Shown here: piece by piece, positions 11,766 to 21,060 of the stretch
Numbering within the stretch: the stretch's first letter is position 1
How the letters are laid out: the number at the start of each line of letters is the position of its first letter
Assembly (NCBI GenBank): GCA_015478945.1
Contig: JABUQX010059988.1
Span: 1 to 56,822 of the forward strand
From: Trachelipus rathkii
Lineage: Eukaryota; Arthropoda; Malacostraca; Isopoda; Trachelipodidae
Reading direction: 5' to 3'
Length of the DNA stretch: 56,822 nucleotides
Notes under the pieces: generated by a model
What the model was told of the DNA's origin: nothing
Database searches by the model: none
Seen by the model: the letters and a program-made list of their open reading frames with translations, nothing else
Position numbers and translations under genes: made by a program

Positions 11766-12179
11766 ATGGGAACAACTTATAGTAACGGGGACACGGAACG
11801 GGACGTCGGAAGGATTTCAAAAATCTTTTCACAGGGTGACTCTATGGTACATAAAAAGATGTTCTAGGGATGAAATGGAATTTTTTTTTTATTTTTTGTT
11901 TTTTATATCTCCGGTTTAGGAACGTCGGAATTTTAATAAAAAACTCACACGGGGAGGAGACCTAACCGGGGAGGCCTAACCTAACTAACCTTCTAGATCC
12001 AACTTTTCTTGTAATTTTTTTTTAATTATGCGCGACCTAACTGACCCTGACATAAATGAATTTTTCTTTTCTATTTTCACCCTAGTAACATCTTTATAAT
12101 GTCTTATACTGTTATCTTTCATTTTAAAGGGTCCGTAAAGTCCCGTTCCGTGTCACCGTTACTATAGGTCCTTTGTCAT
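11766..12179 (+). mobile_element. MITE copy 1, nested in the hAT element
   Basis: The left end TATAGTAACGGGGACACGGA, followed by ACGGGAC, is matched at the right end by GTCCCGTTCCGTGTCACCGT followed by TACTATA. This gives a terminal inverted repeat of at least 28 bp with one or two mismatches. Each arm also carries an AGATGTT-CTAGGG-GAAAT-GGAA-like block, so the inverted repeats may extend to about 110 bp. The core is CCTAA-rich (11960-11995). No coding capacity is seen. Flanking TA fits a TA target site as in Tc1/mariner, but the TA-rich surroundings prevent proof. Confidence 0.8.
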
Positions 12180-12344
12180 ATATATATATATAGTATTATG
12201 AGTATAATATATATATATATTAGAATTCATGGTTATTAATATATATATATATATTATTTTAATTATATATACTGTATATTGTATATATATAATATAATAT
12301 AGTCATATATATATATATAATATATAGTATTTATATATATATAT
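12180..12344. repeat. (TA)n array
   Basis: Interrupted TA tract that separates the two MITE copies. Confidence 0.85.
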
Positions 12345-12840
12345 ATGGTAAAACTTATTTAACAGCCACGTTTGCAACATGAAAATTATTAAATGTTCTT
12401 TAATATCAAACAAAACCGTGATAAAAAATAGGTTAATTAGGAATCGTGCATTGGCATTTTTTGGTAAAGTAAGTTATTATATATTTTTATTATTATTATT
12501 ATTTACGAAGTTCTTTTTACTGCGTAATTCAAATTCCATATTATATACTACTTGGATGTTGTACGGCTGATGGATTTTATCGGGCTGTATAGAAGAAAGC
12601 ACCTTCAATATTTTTTCTTATTTTAGAAAACAACATTTTAATTATTTTTTTTAACCTAAGCTAAACCTAACCTAACCAAATCTAAACCTAACATTGATTA
12701 ACCTAGCTGAAGCTAACCTAACCTAAAAAAATCCATTTCGCCCTTAGAACATCTATTTATGTATCATAATTTTACTGTGAAATTTTTTTTTGAAATCTGA
12801 CGTCCCGTTCCGCGTCGGCGTTTAAGTAAGGTTTGTCCAT
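12345..12840 (+). mobile_element. MITE copy 2, nested in the hAT element
   Basis: The right arm (12740-12840), reverse complemented, reads ATGGACAAACCTTACTTAAA, then GCGGAACGGGACGTC, then AGATGTTCTAAGGGCGAAAT followed by GG. That is colinear with the left arm of copy 1. The left arm ATGGTAAAACTTATTTAACA is a degenerate match to it. The core at 12652-12728 holds repeated CCTAA units, as in copy 1 and on the same strand. A 63-residue frame at 12379-12570 is low-complexity and not credible as a gene. Confidence 0.75.
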
Positions 12841-12931
12841 AATAATATATATATTATATATATATATATATTATATAATACTATATATATATAATATATA
12901 TATATATATAGATATAGTAATATATAGTAAT

Positions 12932-12975
<44 letters not shown>
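12841..12975. repeat. (TA)n array
   Basis: Interrupted TA tract following MITE copy 2. Confidence 0.85.
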
Positions 12976-12976
<1 letters not shown>

Positions 12977-13639
12977 AGGTAACTTAACTTTAAGAACATA
13001 GATTTTAAATTTACTCAAGAAAAACAATTATTCAATAACTAAATACTTACAAAAAGCAGGAGGTTCTACCGATCGAAATGACATCAGATCAGCGGCCACC
13101 CATTCCTCAATAGCTTGATCAATTGATTTTTTCCTTCTGGAATTCATCTCTGTTTTTTTCACTTTTGAATCAGAATTGGTTTTAAAATAGGAGATCCCAC
13201 ACTAGAACGTTCATTTTCATTTTTTAATTTTCTTTTCTAATTCGTTGTAAAGTGGTATATGATTTCGTCTTAAATGCCTTCTTAAATTGAAAGGCTTTGT
13301 CAAATGGACGCGAGAAAAAAACAAAATCTCATATAAATTACCCAATTATTGGCAAAAGGAAAAAAAGTTTTTCCATTTGTTACCAAAGAAAATTGGAAAT
13401 AAATATTTTTTTCAATAATTTAAACATAAATAAAAAATAAGCACAATCTCAAGAGGATTGAAGGTACTTCCATAGTGAATGGTACTTCGTCCAAGTCTGA
13501 GTCCTTATTTAACATTTTTTTCTTTCTTTTACGTTTGATTCTGTTTAGTTTGGATTTATTTTTACTCAACTTACTTTTTTTTTTAAAGATTATAATATAA
13601 ACTATCATAGAGATTTTTTATTTTTATCTCTATTTTATT

Positions 13640-13832
13640 TATAATATATATATAGTATATATATATAGAATATTATTTATATATATATTTATATTTATAT
13701 ATATATTATATAATTATATAATATATAATATATTTTATTTATATAATATATATATATTTACTTGATAATAATATATATATAATATAATATATATAATAAT
13801 ATAGTATTAATATACTATATATTATTATATAT

Positions 13833-13868
<36 letters not shown>

Positions 13869-13870
13869 TA
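13640..13870. repeat. (TA)n array
   Basis: Interrupted TA/TAT tract between the transposase remnant and the GC-rich right end of the hAT. Confidence 0.85.
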
Positions 13871-13894
13871 CGGAATTTTTTTTAAATTGAATCT

Positions 13895-14110
13895 GAAAGG
13901 CCAAGCATCCCGCGCACGCACCTGCACATAAAAAGCTTTGCAGCCGCGCACCGCAAAACCGCACCGCACAAAAGCTTCCGCACCGCGACCGCAGACCGCA
14001 CCAGTAACTAAAAAATTCTCGCACGCGCACACCGCACCGCACCGACATTTACAGCTCGCACCGCGACCACACGCACCGCATCCAGCACCGGTGCGTTTGG
14101 CCCAACCCTA
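13895..14110 (-). repeat. hAT right terminal and subterminal GC-rich repeats
   Basis: Repeated CCGCACCGCA, GCACCGCGACC and CGCACGCAC motifs lead to the terminal inverted repeat ending at 14110 (GCACCGGTGCGTTTGGCCCA then ACCCTA). The open frame at 13938-14168 is a by-product of this composition. Confidence 0.7.
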
Positions 14111-15323
14111 CCTCTTATGCTGCAGCAATACGTGTGAGGCTTCGTATTGTTCGTTCTCCGCTATGTAGGGGTGGCATCGCAGTCACCGCATTAATTGTAA
14201 TGGTATATTACTTGATTTAGAGCGATAAAGGCGTGTATTGGGAGTTTACTTTGATTTAAAATTTTCTCCAAATTTTGGTTTTCACATCAAATAATATTTA
14301 TATCTTAAATTTAAACTTGTGGAAAGTTTTGCTGTGTTTTTTATCACTGCTCAATGACGAACGATTTTCGTAAACTCATTCCCCCAGAAAAATGGCAAAT
14401 AACTCATATACTATTCTTACGGAGCTGTAATCTAGCTTGAGCTTTGTGCTTTGGAAATTTTGCTGAAAAGTAATTTTCGAAAAGTTGAGTCAATTAATAA
14501 ATATATAGTATATATATATAATATATATTATATATATATATAGTATATATAATATATATATATATATAATATATATGATATATATATAGTATATATATAT
14601 ATATAGTATTAATATATTTATAGGTAGTTATATAGTTAAATATATATATATATTATTAGTATATTATTATTTTTATGGTTATATGATAATATTATAATAT
14701 ATAAATAATACTAATATATATATATATATATATTTATTATATATTATTATTATATGGTTTATTTATCGTATATATGTGGTTAATATTATATATATAATTA
14801 TTATTTATACTTATTTATTCGGCAAGTTTTTCATTTGTGTCTGCTTGAAGTTATTCTATTAAGAGAATCTCCTTCTATAACGACAGTTTTCCAAATTTTA
14901 ACCTATTTCCCTACCTAAACAATTTTTATAGACTAGTACTTGTTACTTTTTTCGATAACATATGCCAACCTAAATGTCCTACAAACGATGTGTCTTTACA
15001 TTGCACCTCGTACCAATGTTCTTCACTTTCGTTTTAGAAATATCGTAAACAAAAACGTTTCCTCAATATAATATCTTGTATCCTTTATCAATAGCAACTC
15101 AATAGGCCACATTTTTTTAAACCAAAGAAAGATTTCTATGGGCTGAAACTTCTGACAGTTATAAATAATGTGGGCGACTATAGACGTCATTATGTAATTC
15201 AAACTAGCCTACAGCTGAAGATGCGAGCCTTCAAGCACATGGCAATCTCCTTTCAAGCTAAGGAGATTTTGTTTTATATTTTTACATTTAACTACATACA
15301 CTAATCTTATAATTGAATTAAAC
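14111..15323. other. AT-rich stretch, no gene
   Basis: A TA array lies at about 14500-14820. Flanking sequence is unique but carries no convincing coding frame. A perfect 9-bp hairpin (AATCTCCTT, 7-nt loop, AAGGAGATT) lies near 15245-15269. Confidence 0.5.
14500..14820. repeat. (TA)n array
   Basis: Interrupted TA/TAT tract. Confidence 0.85.
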
Positions 15324-15805
15324 CTCTAGAACGTCATTTTCGGGTGTTTTTCTGTGTCTGTAGTTCATGGTATTCGGCGTTTTTTCATTTTTTCCAAAAC
15401 TAATTTTTTGAAATTTTTTTTCTTTAAAAACAACTTCTACAAATTTTTTTGAAATTTCGAACTTCAAACTTGAAATATAAAAATATTGGACTAAAATACG
15501 CACAAAATGCACATAGAAGTTTTTTGATTTTGGGAAAATTGTGCTCAGCATTGTCGAATTTCAAAACCTACTTTTATTTTTATATATGCTGAGCACAATT
15601 TTCCAAAAATAAAAAAACTTCTACGTGCATTTTGTGCGTATAATAGACCCCATCTATGTATACCTGGAAAACCGACTCTTTCCGAAAAAAAAATGTAGAA
15701 ATTGATACAAAAATGACAAAAATTAGGTTTGGAAAAAAAGAAAACGCCAAAAACAATGACTACAGAAAAAAAAAAAAAAAAAAAACCGAAAATGACTTTC
15801 TAGAG
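15324..15805. mobile_element. Long foldback element (hairpin of about 220-bp arms)
   Basis: The left arm 15324-15550 and right arm 15587-15805 are inverted copies around a 36-nt loop. The inner 54 bp (15497-15550 against 15587-15640) match almost perfectly, both reading TACGCACAAAATGCAC at the base and AAAATTGTGCTCAGCA at the loop. The outer ends both read CTCTAGAA-GTCATTTTCGG and then TCTGTAGT-CAT...GGCGTTTT. TTAA lies just outside each end (15318-15321 and 15806-15809). That would fit a piggyBac-type target site, although two extra bases separate it from the left end. Two open frames, 15318-15551 and 15656-15886, are the two arms translated. It is a non-autonomous foldback/MITE-like element. 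Confidence 0.85.
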
Positions 15806-15980
15806 TTAAGAAAAAGCTGCGGTTTTGGTTTGCTTTTTCCCCATCAAAATTGTCTGAAAATTAAGAAATTTTATGTCCATTTTTAGGTGGGGGGCTAAAA
15901 TAGGGTCCCAAAATCTCAAAATTAATCCTCTCCTTTTTTTTTAATTATAAATTGTTCATATAACTTCTTAATATATATAG

Positions 15981-16019
<39 letters not shown>

Positions 16020-16158
16020 TTATAAAATAACATTATATAATTATATATATCACTATATCATTATATCTTAATATATAATTATATATTATCATTATGCAAA
16101 AGAACTGCGGGGCCTCTGAAAAAAAAGAATATTAATATATATAGATAATATATTAATA

Positions 16159-16202
<44 letters not shown>

Positions 16203-16500
16203 ATATTATATATATATATATGTAATATATATATATATAAGTGAAAAAGTGGGCGGGGCCTCTGAAGAAAAAATATTGGACCCACAAGCCACTTTCGATA
16301 TTTGATTAAATAGAGGTGGGTGGGAAATATCTGAAGCGATTGTACCTTAATTGGCGGTAGACCACAATAGAATAATAACAATAAAAAACGTAGTTCGTTT
16401 ATTTCTTACCATCCTTTCATTAACATGAATATTCTGCAGATGTCAAGAATGTCCAACTACATACAAAGGAAAGATGGCTGAAAGCAAAACAAAATAAATA
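15806..16500. other. AT-rich stretch with a short direct repeat
   Basis: A TA array at about 15969-16240 splits two copies of a short GC-rich motif (16108-16130 and 16251-16276). No gene is seen. Confidence 0.5.
16108..16276 (+). repeat. Direct repeat pair with GGGGCCTCTGAA core
   Basis: CGGGGCCTCTGAA followed by an A-run and ATATT occurs at about 16110-16132. It occurs again, preceded by GTGGG, at about 16252-16277. A TA array lies between. This looks like a local duplication split by, or caused by, microsatellite growth. Confidence 0.7.
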
Positions 16501-16970
16501 TATTATATATATATATGCTATATATATTATATATATATATATATTATTTATATATTATATATATTATATTATGGTAGCGTATGAGTATATATATTATATA
16601 TAATATATAATTAATAGCTATAATGATTAATATAATATATAAGATATATAATTCACAATATTATAATATATATAATAATATTATATATTTATATTAGCTT
16701 AATATATATATTTATCTTATATATATATATATAATATATATAATATATTAGCTATATATAATATTATTTTAATAATTTTTTGACTTATATCACCTAATAT
16801 ATATATATATATATAATTATATATATAAATATATATATATATTATATATATACACATATATTATAGGCCTATATATATATATTATATATTTATATAATAT
16901 ATTATTATATATATTATATATATATATATATATATAAATATATATATCTATGTGTGTGTGTGTGTGTGTA
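16500..16970. repeat. (TA)n block ending in (TG)n
   Basis: Long interrupted TA tract ending in a pure (TG)9 run at about 16951-16968. Confidence 0.9.
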
Positions 16971-17474
16971 TTTGTATGAAGAGAAACAGTAAGACATAAA
17001 TAGCATTCTTCTATTTAGTTTTTGAGGTGTGCTTTGCATGATTATTTTAACATGAATGATGACAGTTTGTACAATCATGTAACATAGAATTGATGATAAA
17101 ATACCTTCAAGCTCATAAAATTTTTAATTTTTTAAACGTATTTTGCTTATCTTATCTTAACCTCACCTTTTCAAACACGTAATAACTTTTTACAAATATA
17201 AATTGCTATAAATATTTTTCAAGTTTAACCTGATTTATTTACCTTACAGAAATGTAAACACACAAACATCTTGCCTATTATATTATTACATATAAATTTC
17301 CTAAAGTTGTTTATCCTTACTTACATAATACTGTAAACCAAAAGAAATTTTTGTATTTTAATTCTAACTTCTGATTTTTGGTAAAATTTTTAACCTAATT
17401 TTAAAATAATAACTTTAGTTTCTTCTCATCACATCAGGTTTTAACGTGAGCTTGGGGAAAAACCACATACATCA
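16971..17474. other. Unique AT-rich stretch
   Basis: No gene is called. A good acceptor-like string (TTTATTTACCTTACAG) ends at 17250, but the frame that follows is short and weak. Confidence 0.4.
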
Positions 17475-17583
17475 ATTATTTTAAATATCTATCTTTTTAT
17501 TCACTTTGGTTTATTTGCTTTTATTCTTTCATTTATTTTAAATATCTATCTTTTTATTCACTTTGGTTTATTTGCTTTTATAG
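17475..17583 (+). repeat. 57-bp tandem duplication
   Basis: The string TTTTAAATATCTATCTTTTT, continuing through ATTCACTTTGGTTTATTTGC and TTTTAT, occurs twice without change at a period of 57 bp. The duplication is therefore recent. Confidence 0.9.
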
Positions 17584-17782
17584 AAATAATTTTAACTTTC
17601 TCCTAATGAGCTGTGAAAAACAAATAATTGTGCAGTTAGTCAATAATAATTTAAAACAAGTAAACTTAATCAAAACTATTAAACTAATTAAAATAAGCAA
17701 ACGTATGTAATAAAGATCAAGACATCAATTTTCTTAACAATTTTTTCCTAATTGTTAGCATTTATAATTTTTTTCTTTGCAG

Positions 17783-17870
17783 GACTTTTGAAAAAGAAAT
17801 ATCAAGACAAAATATATTTGCAGATTCTGATTATAATTTGCAATCATCATATGGCGTGTCATCTCTCTTA
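17783..17870 (+). CDS. Candidate internal exon A of an unrecognised gene
   Basis: It follows a strong acceptor (TTTTTTTCTTTGCAG, ending at 17782). After one base it reads open for 29 codons, including FEKEISRQNIFADSDYNLQS. It would end before a weak donor, GTATCG, at 17871. Another termination is possible, since the frame stays open for about 15 more codons. It ends in phase 0, compatible with candidate exon B 158 bp downstream. The peptide is charged and mixed, unlike background frames. No family is recognised. Confidence 0.35.
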
Positions 17871-17911
17871 GTATCGTTCTTTCATAACTTTCATATTTTC
17901 ATCATTTTGAT

Positions 17912-17972
17912 ATTTTAGGGAAATATTTTAGTGAAATATTTTAGTGAAATATTTTGGTGATATTTTAGTGAT
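17912..17972 (+). repeat. Minisatellite of a GAAATATTTTAGT-like unit
   Basis: Four to five imperfect copies of an 11-13-bp unit (GAAATATTTTAGT, later GATATTTTAGT) lie in tandem in the putative intron between candidate exons A and B. Confidence 0.8.
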
Positions 17973-18028
17973 ATTTTATTATTTGCACCTCACTAACATC
18001 ACCAAAATTTTCTTGAAAACATTTCCAG

Positions 18029-18088
18029 ATGCCCCTTAAGAGGGTAAAGTTTATTGCTCATGATGAAACAACTAATGAGAGTTTGGAA
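18029..18088 (+). CDS. Candidate internal exon B of an unrecognised gene
   Basis: Sixty bases are bounded by an acceptor, CATTTCCAG, and a donor-like GTAATC. A branch-point-like CACTAAC lies about 35 bases upstream. Only one frame is open and it reads MPLKRVKFIAHDETTNESLE, in phase 0 at both ends, so it joins in frame with exon A. The donor is weak, and a 35-base poly-T begins 7 bp beyond it. Whether the ATG is a start or an internal Met is unknown. No family is recognised. Confidence 0.35.
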
Positions 18089-18091
18089 GTA

Positions 18092-18095
<4 letters not shown>

Positions 18096-18130
<35 letters not shown>
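18096..18130 (+). repeat. Poly-T tract (35 T)
   Basis: An uninterrupted T run. It could be the A-tail of a minus-strand retroposon, but no body is recognised beside it. Confidence 0.95.
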
Positions 18131-18131
<1 letters not shown>

Positions 18132-18336
18132 AAAAGACTCATTTTCGTATTTTTCATAATATTTTGTTTACAGAATTCTTAATTACGATCACATAAGAAT
18201 TTTAAGTTTTCGCCACTATTCTAATCATTTAAATTCAGAATTGTTGATCATTAATCAGTTTTATCTGAAAACCATCGAAAATGCCAGATTTAAATTTATC
18301 ATAACAAAGACCTGTTAAGGATGAAGAATATTAAAT

Positions 18337-18510
18337 GCCAACACCGTGGCTATATCGATAGAGCGACAGAGTCGCATGGCAAGGGAGCGGGTTTGATCCC
18401 TATTCCGGACCCTAGGTAGAAATTACCTAGAGAAGTTCCCCTCCTAGAATAGGGCTATGCCCGTGAGGTGTGAACTTTTATTAAAAAGAAATAATAATAA
18501 AAATAAATAA
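18337..18510 (+). mobile_element. tRNA-derived SINE
   Basis: The head looks like a tRNA gene. An A-box-like TGGCTATATCGATAGAGC lies at about 18347-18364. A B-box GGTTTGATCCC lies at 18390-18400, followed by TATTCCGG. A non-tRNA body with an inverted GTAGAAATTAC-type segment and CCGTGAGGTGTGAAC follows, then an A-rich AATAATAATAAAAATAAAT tail. The flanks AATGCCAACACC and AAAGCAAACACC may be a diverged target duplication. A functional tRNA is unlikely, because the acceptor stem does not pair and a tail follows. Confidence 0.8.
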
Positions 18511-19885
18511 AGCAAACACCTACTTTGTTTAAAGCTTTTCATAAGCTACTTATAAACTCAAGTTTAATGTGGAATGGAGCAGAAATGATCTTTTATCGAT
18601 CAACCAATAATGGTATTTTAATAAGACTTCAATTTCAAGCATTCAAGATTTGTCTTCACGTTTCCCTTCCCTTTGCCTGATTCTCAGTTTTGGTGAGACT
18701 ATCTCATAAACATAAAGAAACAGAGGTACTTTGTGAATCTATTTAGTTGACTCCAAAAGAATGTTGAACACTTTAAATCAGCACAGAAAACCACTTACAA
18801 AAATATTTTAGAATCCGCAGAACAGTTTTTAAACTCATTTATCTTTTTGTTAGGAGGTGAATGATTAACTGAAAATAAGTCAAATTGACTCCCACTGTGT
18901 AGGTAGCAAAACACACTTTAAACTTCTTTTGGAACTACTGTACATAAACAACCCCCACTCATTGAAATTAAAACTACACTAAGTTATTCTCAGTGAATTT
19001 ATAACTCCATCTAAATTATGGCAGTATATCTACCTTTTCCTGAATTAAAATTTTGAAGCAACTGCTTTCTTTGTTTTGATATAATGATAGTTTTTCAGTG
19101 AAACAGGTTTTTCTCAAGTAATCTTGAGGCTAATAATACCTGTTAACACTTTTGAAAGGCTGAGGTCACGAATTAAGTTATTCATCCTAAGTTTGTAAAG
19201 CAGTTGAGGTGTGACTGAAGGAAACTGTTTATAATCACTTTTGGTATCAAGTTCGATATTATTTAGCTATTCCCTAAGAATGTTGAAAGATGAGGGAAAA
19301 TTAGAACTAGAATTTCATCTGAATGAGAAATAGGTCTTATTGCCGAATCTAGGTTAGGCTATTATATATGCTGACTGTTATTTCTTTAAATGGAAGGTTG
19401 AAATCTTTACAAGGCCAAATAAACAGTCGTTGGAAAAATGCTGTTTATACAGTTTTTCTTTTCATTAGTCTATTACCGCAATCTTCAAAACGAGCTTTAA
19501 AATTAATGTGGGACAAGCAAAATTTATCGTGATATCCAAGTTTAATTTAAAACGCCTTTTTAATGAAGTCGGTAATTTTCACCTTTGCTTGGGTAGCTTA
19601 AATAACCTGCAAATGTAACACAAAACATTTGGACTGTTTACACTTTCTTTAAACTTCAGACTATGATGAGAAACTACAGAAAAGAATCCTTTCTTAAACA
19701 AATCGTTAATATCTGCAGTGGTTATATTATTATGCTGTATATAGTACTGGTTTACTGAATGCTTACATGCAATTTTGTATTAAATTCTCTGCGCTAACAA
19801 GAGGTATATAAAATAGATTTTACTTTAAACGAAAAGTCAACTAAAGTGCGAAAATGTGTTTTGTCAATTATGTCTCGAGTAGTAA
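18511..19885. other. Unique, microsatellite-poor stretch, no gene called
   Basis: Base composition is closer to average here than elsewhere. A strong polypyrimidine-CAG string lies near 18660-18690, and a 55-codon open frame at about 18510-18680 ends just before it. The phases do not join to exon B, so no gene is claimed. A short palindrome, CTCAAGTAATCTTGAG, lies near 19113-19128. Confidence 0.4.
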
Positions 19886-20236
19886 TATAACCTTATAGTA
19901 TATATACGAGTATCATTATATAATTATCTATATATATCTAATATATATAGAGTATTATATATATAATATTATATATGAATATTATTATGAGTATTTTGGT
20001 AGTATATATATATTATATTATATATATAATATATATTATCTATACTGACTGTTTCATTATATATAACTTTACTAATATTAACCTATATATATAGTTTTTT
20101 AAATAATATATTATATATATCATATAATATCAGTTTATTAGATATCTATATTATATATACTGTACTGCATATTATCTATATAATACTACTATACTATATC
20201 TTTTTATCTTCCGTCTATCTTCATATATATATACCC

Positions 20237-20267
<31 letters not shown>

Positions 20268-20275
20268 ACCTACAT
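19886..20275. repeat. (TA)n-rich block
   Basis: Interrupted TA/TAT tract. Confidence 0.85.
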
Positions 20276-21060
20276 AGTACTAAACTGTAACCGCAGAAAT
20301 AAATCATTTTGTTGAGCTGTGTAATCATTGAAGTTAAATTAGCAAAACGATAAGTTTTTAAAGTGAAAAATGTTTATATAAATGGAAGCTATAATTGAAC
20401 TGTCAAAGTTAATTTTTTTAAAGTATCCTGTCATAAAAAATATAAGCTTTGCACATTTAGATCTATATAATTATGTGAAATAAATTTGCCAATGAGAAAA
20501 TTATATATCTACTTTTAATAAGTTTATTACTTTGATAAAGGAGAGTGCCAAAGTTGCCATTAGCTTTACATATACAAAGAAAAACACATTTATATTAGTA
20601 TTAAAATATGACATTATTTCCTTAAGTATTCTGGGAGTATCTGGAATGAGAACGCAGATTAGCGTACTTAAAATTTTAATTAAAAAACATGCAAAGGGTT
20701 TCTAAATATTACATAATAACAGGATATAAAAATAAAGTTTTGACAAAATAAAAATAAAGTTTTGACAAACTAGATATTCCTCTAGAATATTTAGACATAG
20801 TTATCAGAAAAGTAAACGAAGTGATTGAATTTTCTGATCTTGAATTATGGCATTTGATGAGAATTCTAACATCGATTATGTCAATAGTAATTTAATCTTT
20901 ACTAAAGTTGATGAGGCTTTACAGCTAGTAATCAAAATTCAATTACTATAAACTGATAAAGATTCAAATTAGTAGAATGAGTAGTGGGGTAGATGTGGAA
21001 GTGCTAGGTGGCTTGATTATTCACGTTTATACTTGTTTATAGTATAGCTAAATTATTAAA
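20276..21060. other. Unique AT-rich stretch with a 22-bp tandem duplication
   Basis: AAAAATAAAGTTTTGACAAA occurs twice at a 22-bp period (20728-20769). The following 44-codon open frame (about 20765-20897) is peptide-like but lacks clear splice signals and is not called. Confidence 0.45.

Larger units (their letters stand above)
10165..13400 (-). pseudogene. hAT transposase, BED-finger type, broken
   Basis: Minus-strand fragments in N-to-C order: the BED finger C-half NLRRHLRRNH (about 13300-13255); the AIEEWVAADLMSFRSVEP segment, like the AIVEFIAKDLRPFSVVE region of the family (about 13130-13060); VTWKLRVFCIGFIP then ESHTRDNISASI (about 11440-11360); AVTYNGINVIKTCQKL (about 11310-11255); VRNIATFFKRFPK (about 11150-11110); VNILGPKFKKKIFSDSD (about 10645-10590); and the dimerisation-domain start DILTFWKKKEALSRKFLEKL (about 10257-10195). 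The second catalytic Asp of VTDN is Tyr here, and LDPRFK has become LGPKFK. Stops and frameshifts abound. A GTAAGT just after the BED/linker segment (13050-13045) suggests an ancestral intron. Confidence 0.75.
8276..14110 (-). mobile_element. hAT-superfamily DNA transposon, decayed, with nested insertions
   Basis: The left end TAGGGTTTTGGCAGAGCACC pairs with the right end, which read in reverse complement starts TAGGGTTGGGCCAAACGCACC. Both ends continue into GCACCGGT and GC-rich subterminal sequence full of GCACCG / ACCGCACCGC repeats (8290-8520 and 13900-14100). Between them, the minus strand encodes fragments of a BED-finger hAT transposase. TA arrays and two MITEs inside account for much of the 5.8-kb length. 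An 8-bp target duplication is not clean: AATCTATG at the left against CCTCTTATG at the right is only partly alike. Confidence 0.75.

Noticed and set aside
11960..12728. Interstitial telomere of (TTAGG)n type
   Set aside because: The CCTAA runs are short, irregular and lie inside both copies of a MITE, so they are better explained as the element's core.
13420..13608. 62-codon Lys-rich minus-strand frame as the transposase N-terminus
   Set aside because: It lies in the right place and strand but shows no BED cysteines, and its Lys/Ile content fits background, so it is not added to the transposase call.
18341..18408. Functional tRNA gene
   Set aside because: A- and B-box-like motifs are present, but the acceptor stem does not pair and a SINE body with an A-rich tail follows.
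20765..20897. 44-codon helical-looking open frame on the plus strand
   Set aside because: No convincing splice sites or start, and such lengths arise by chance at this composition.
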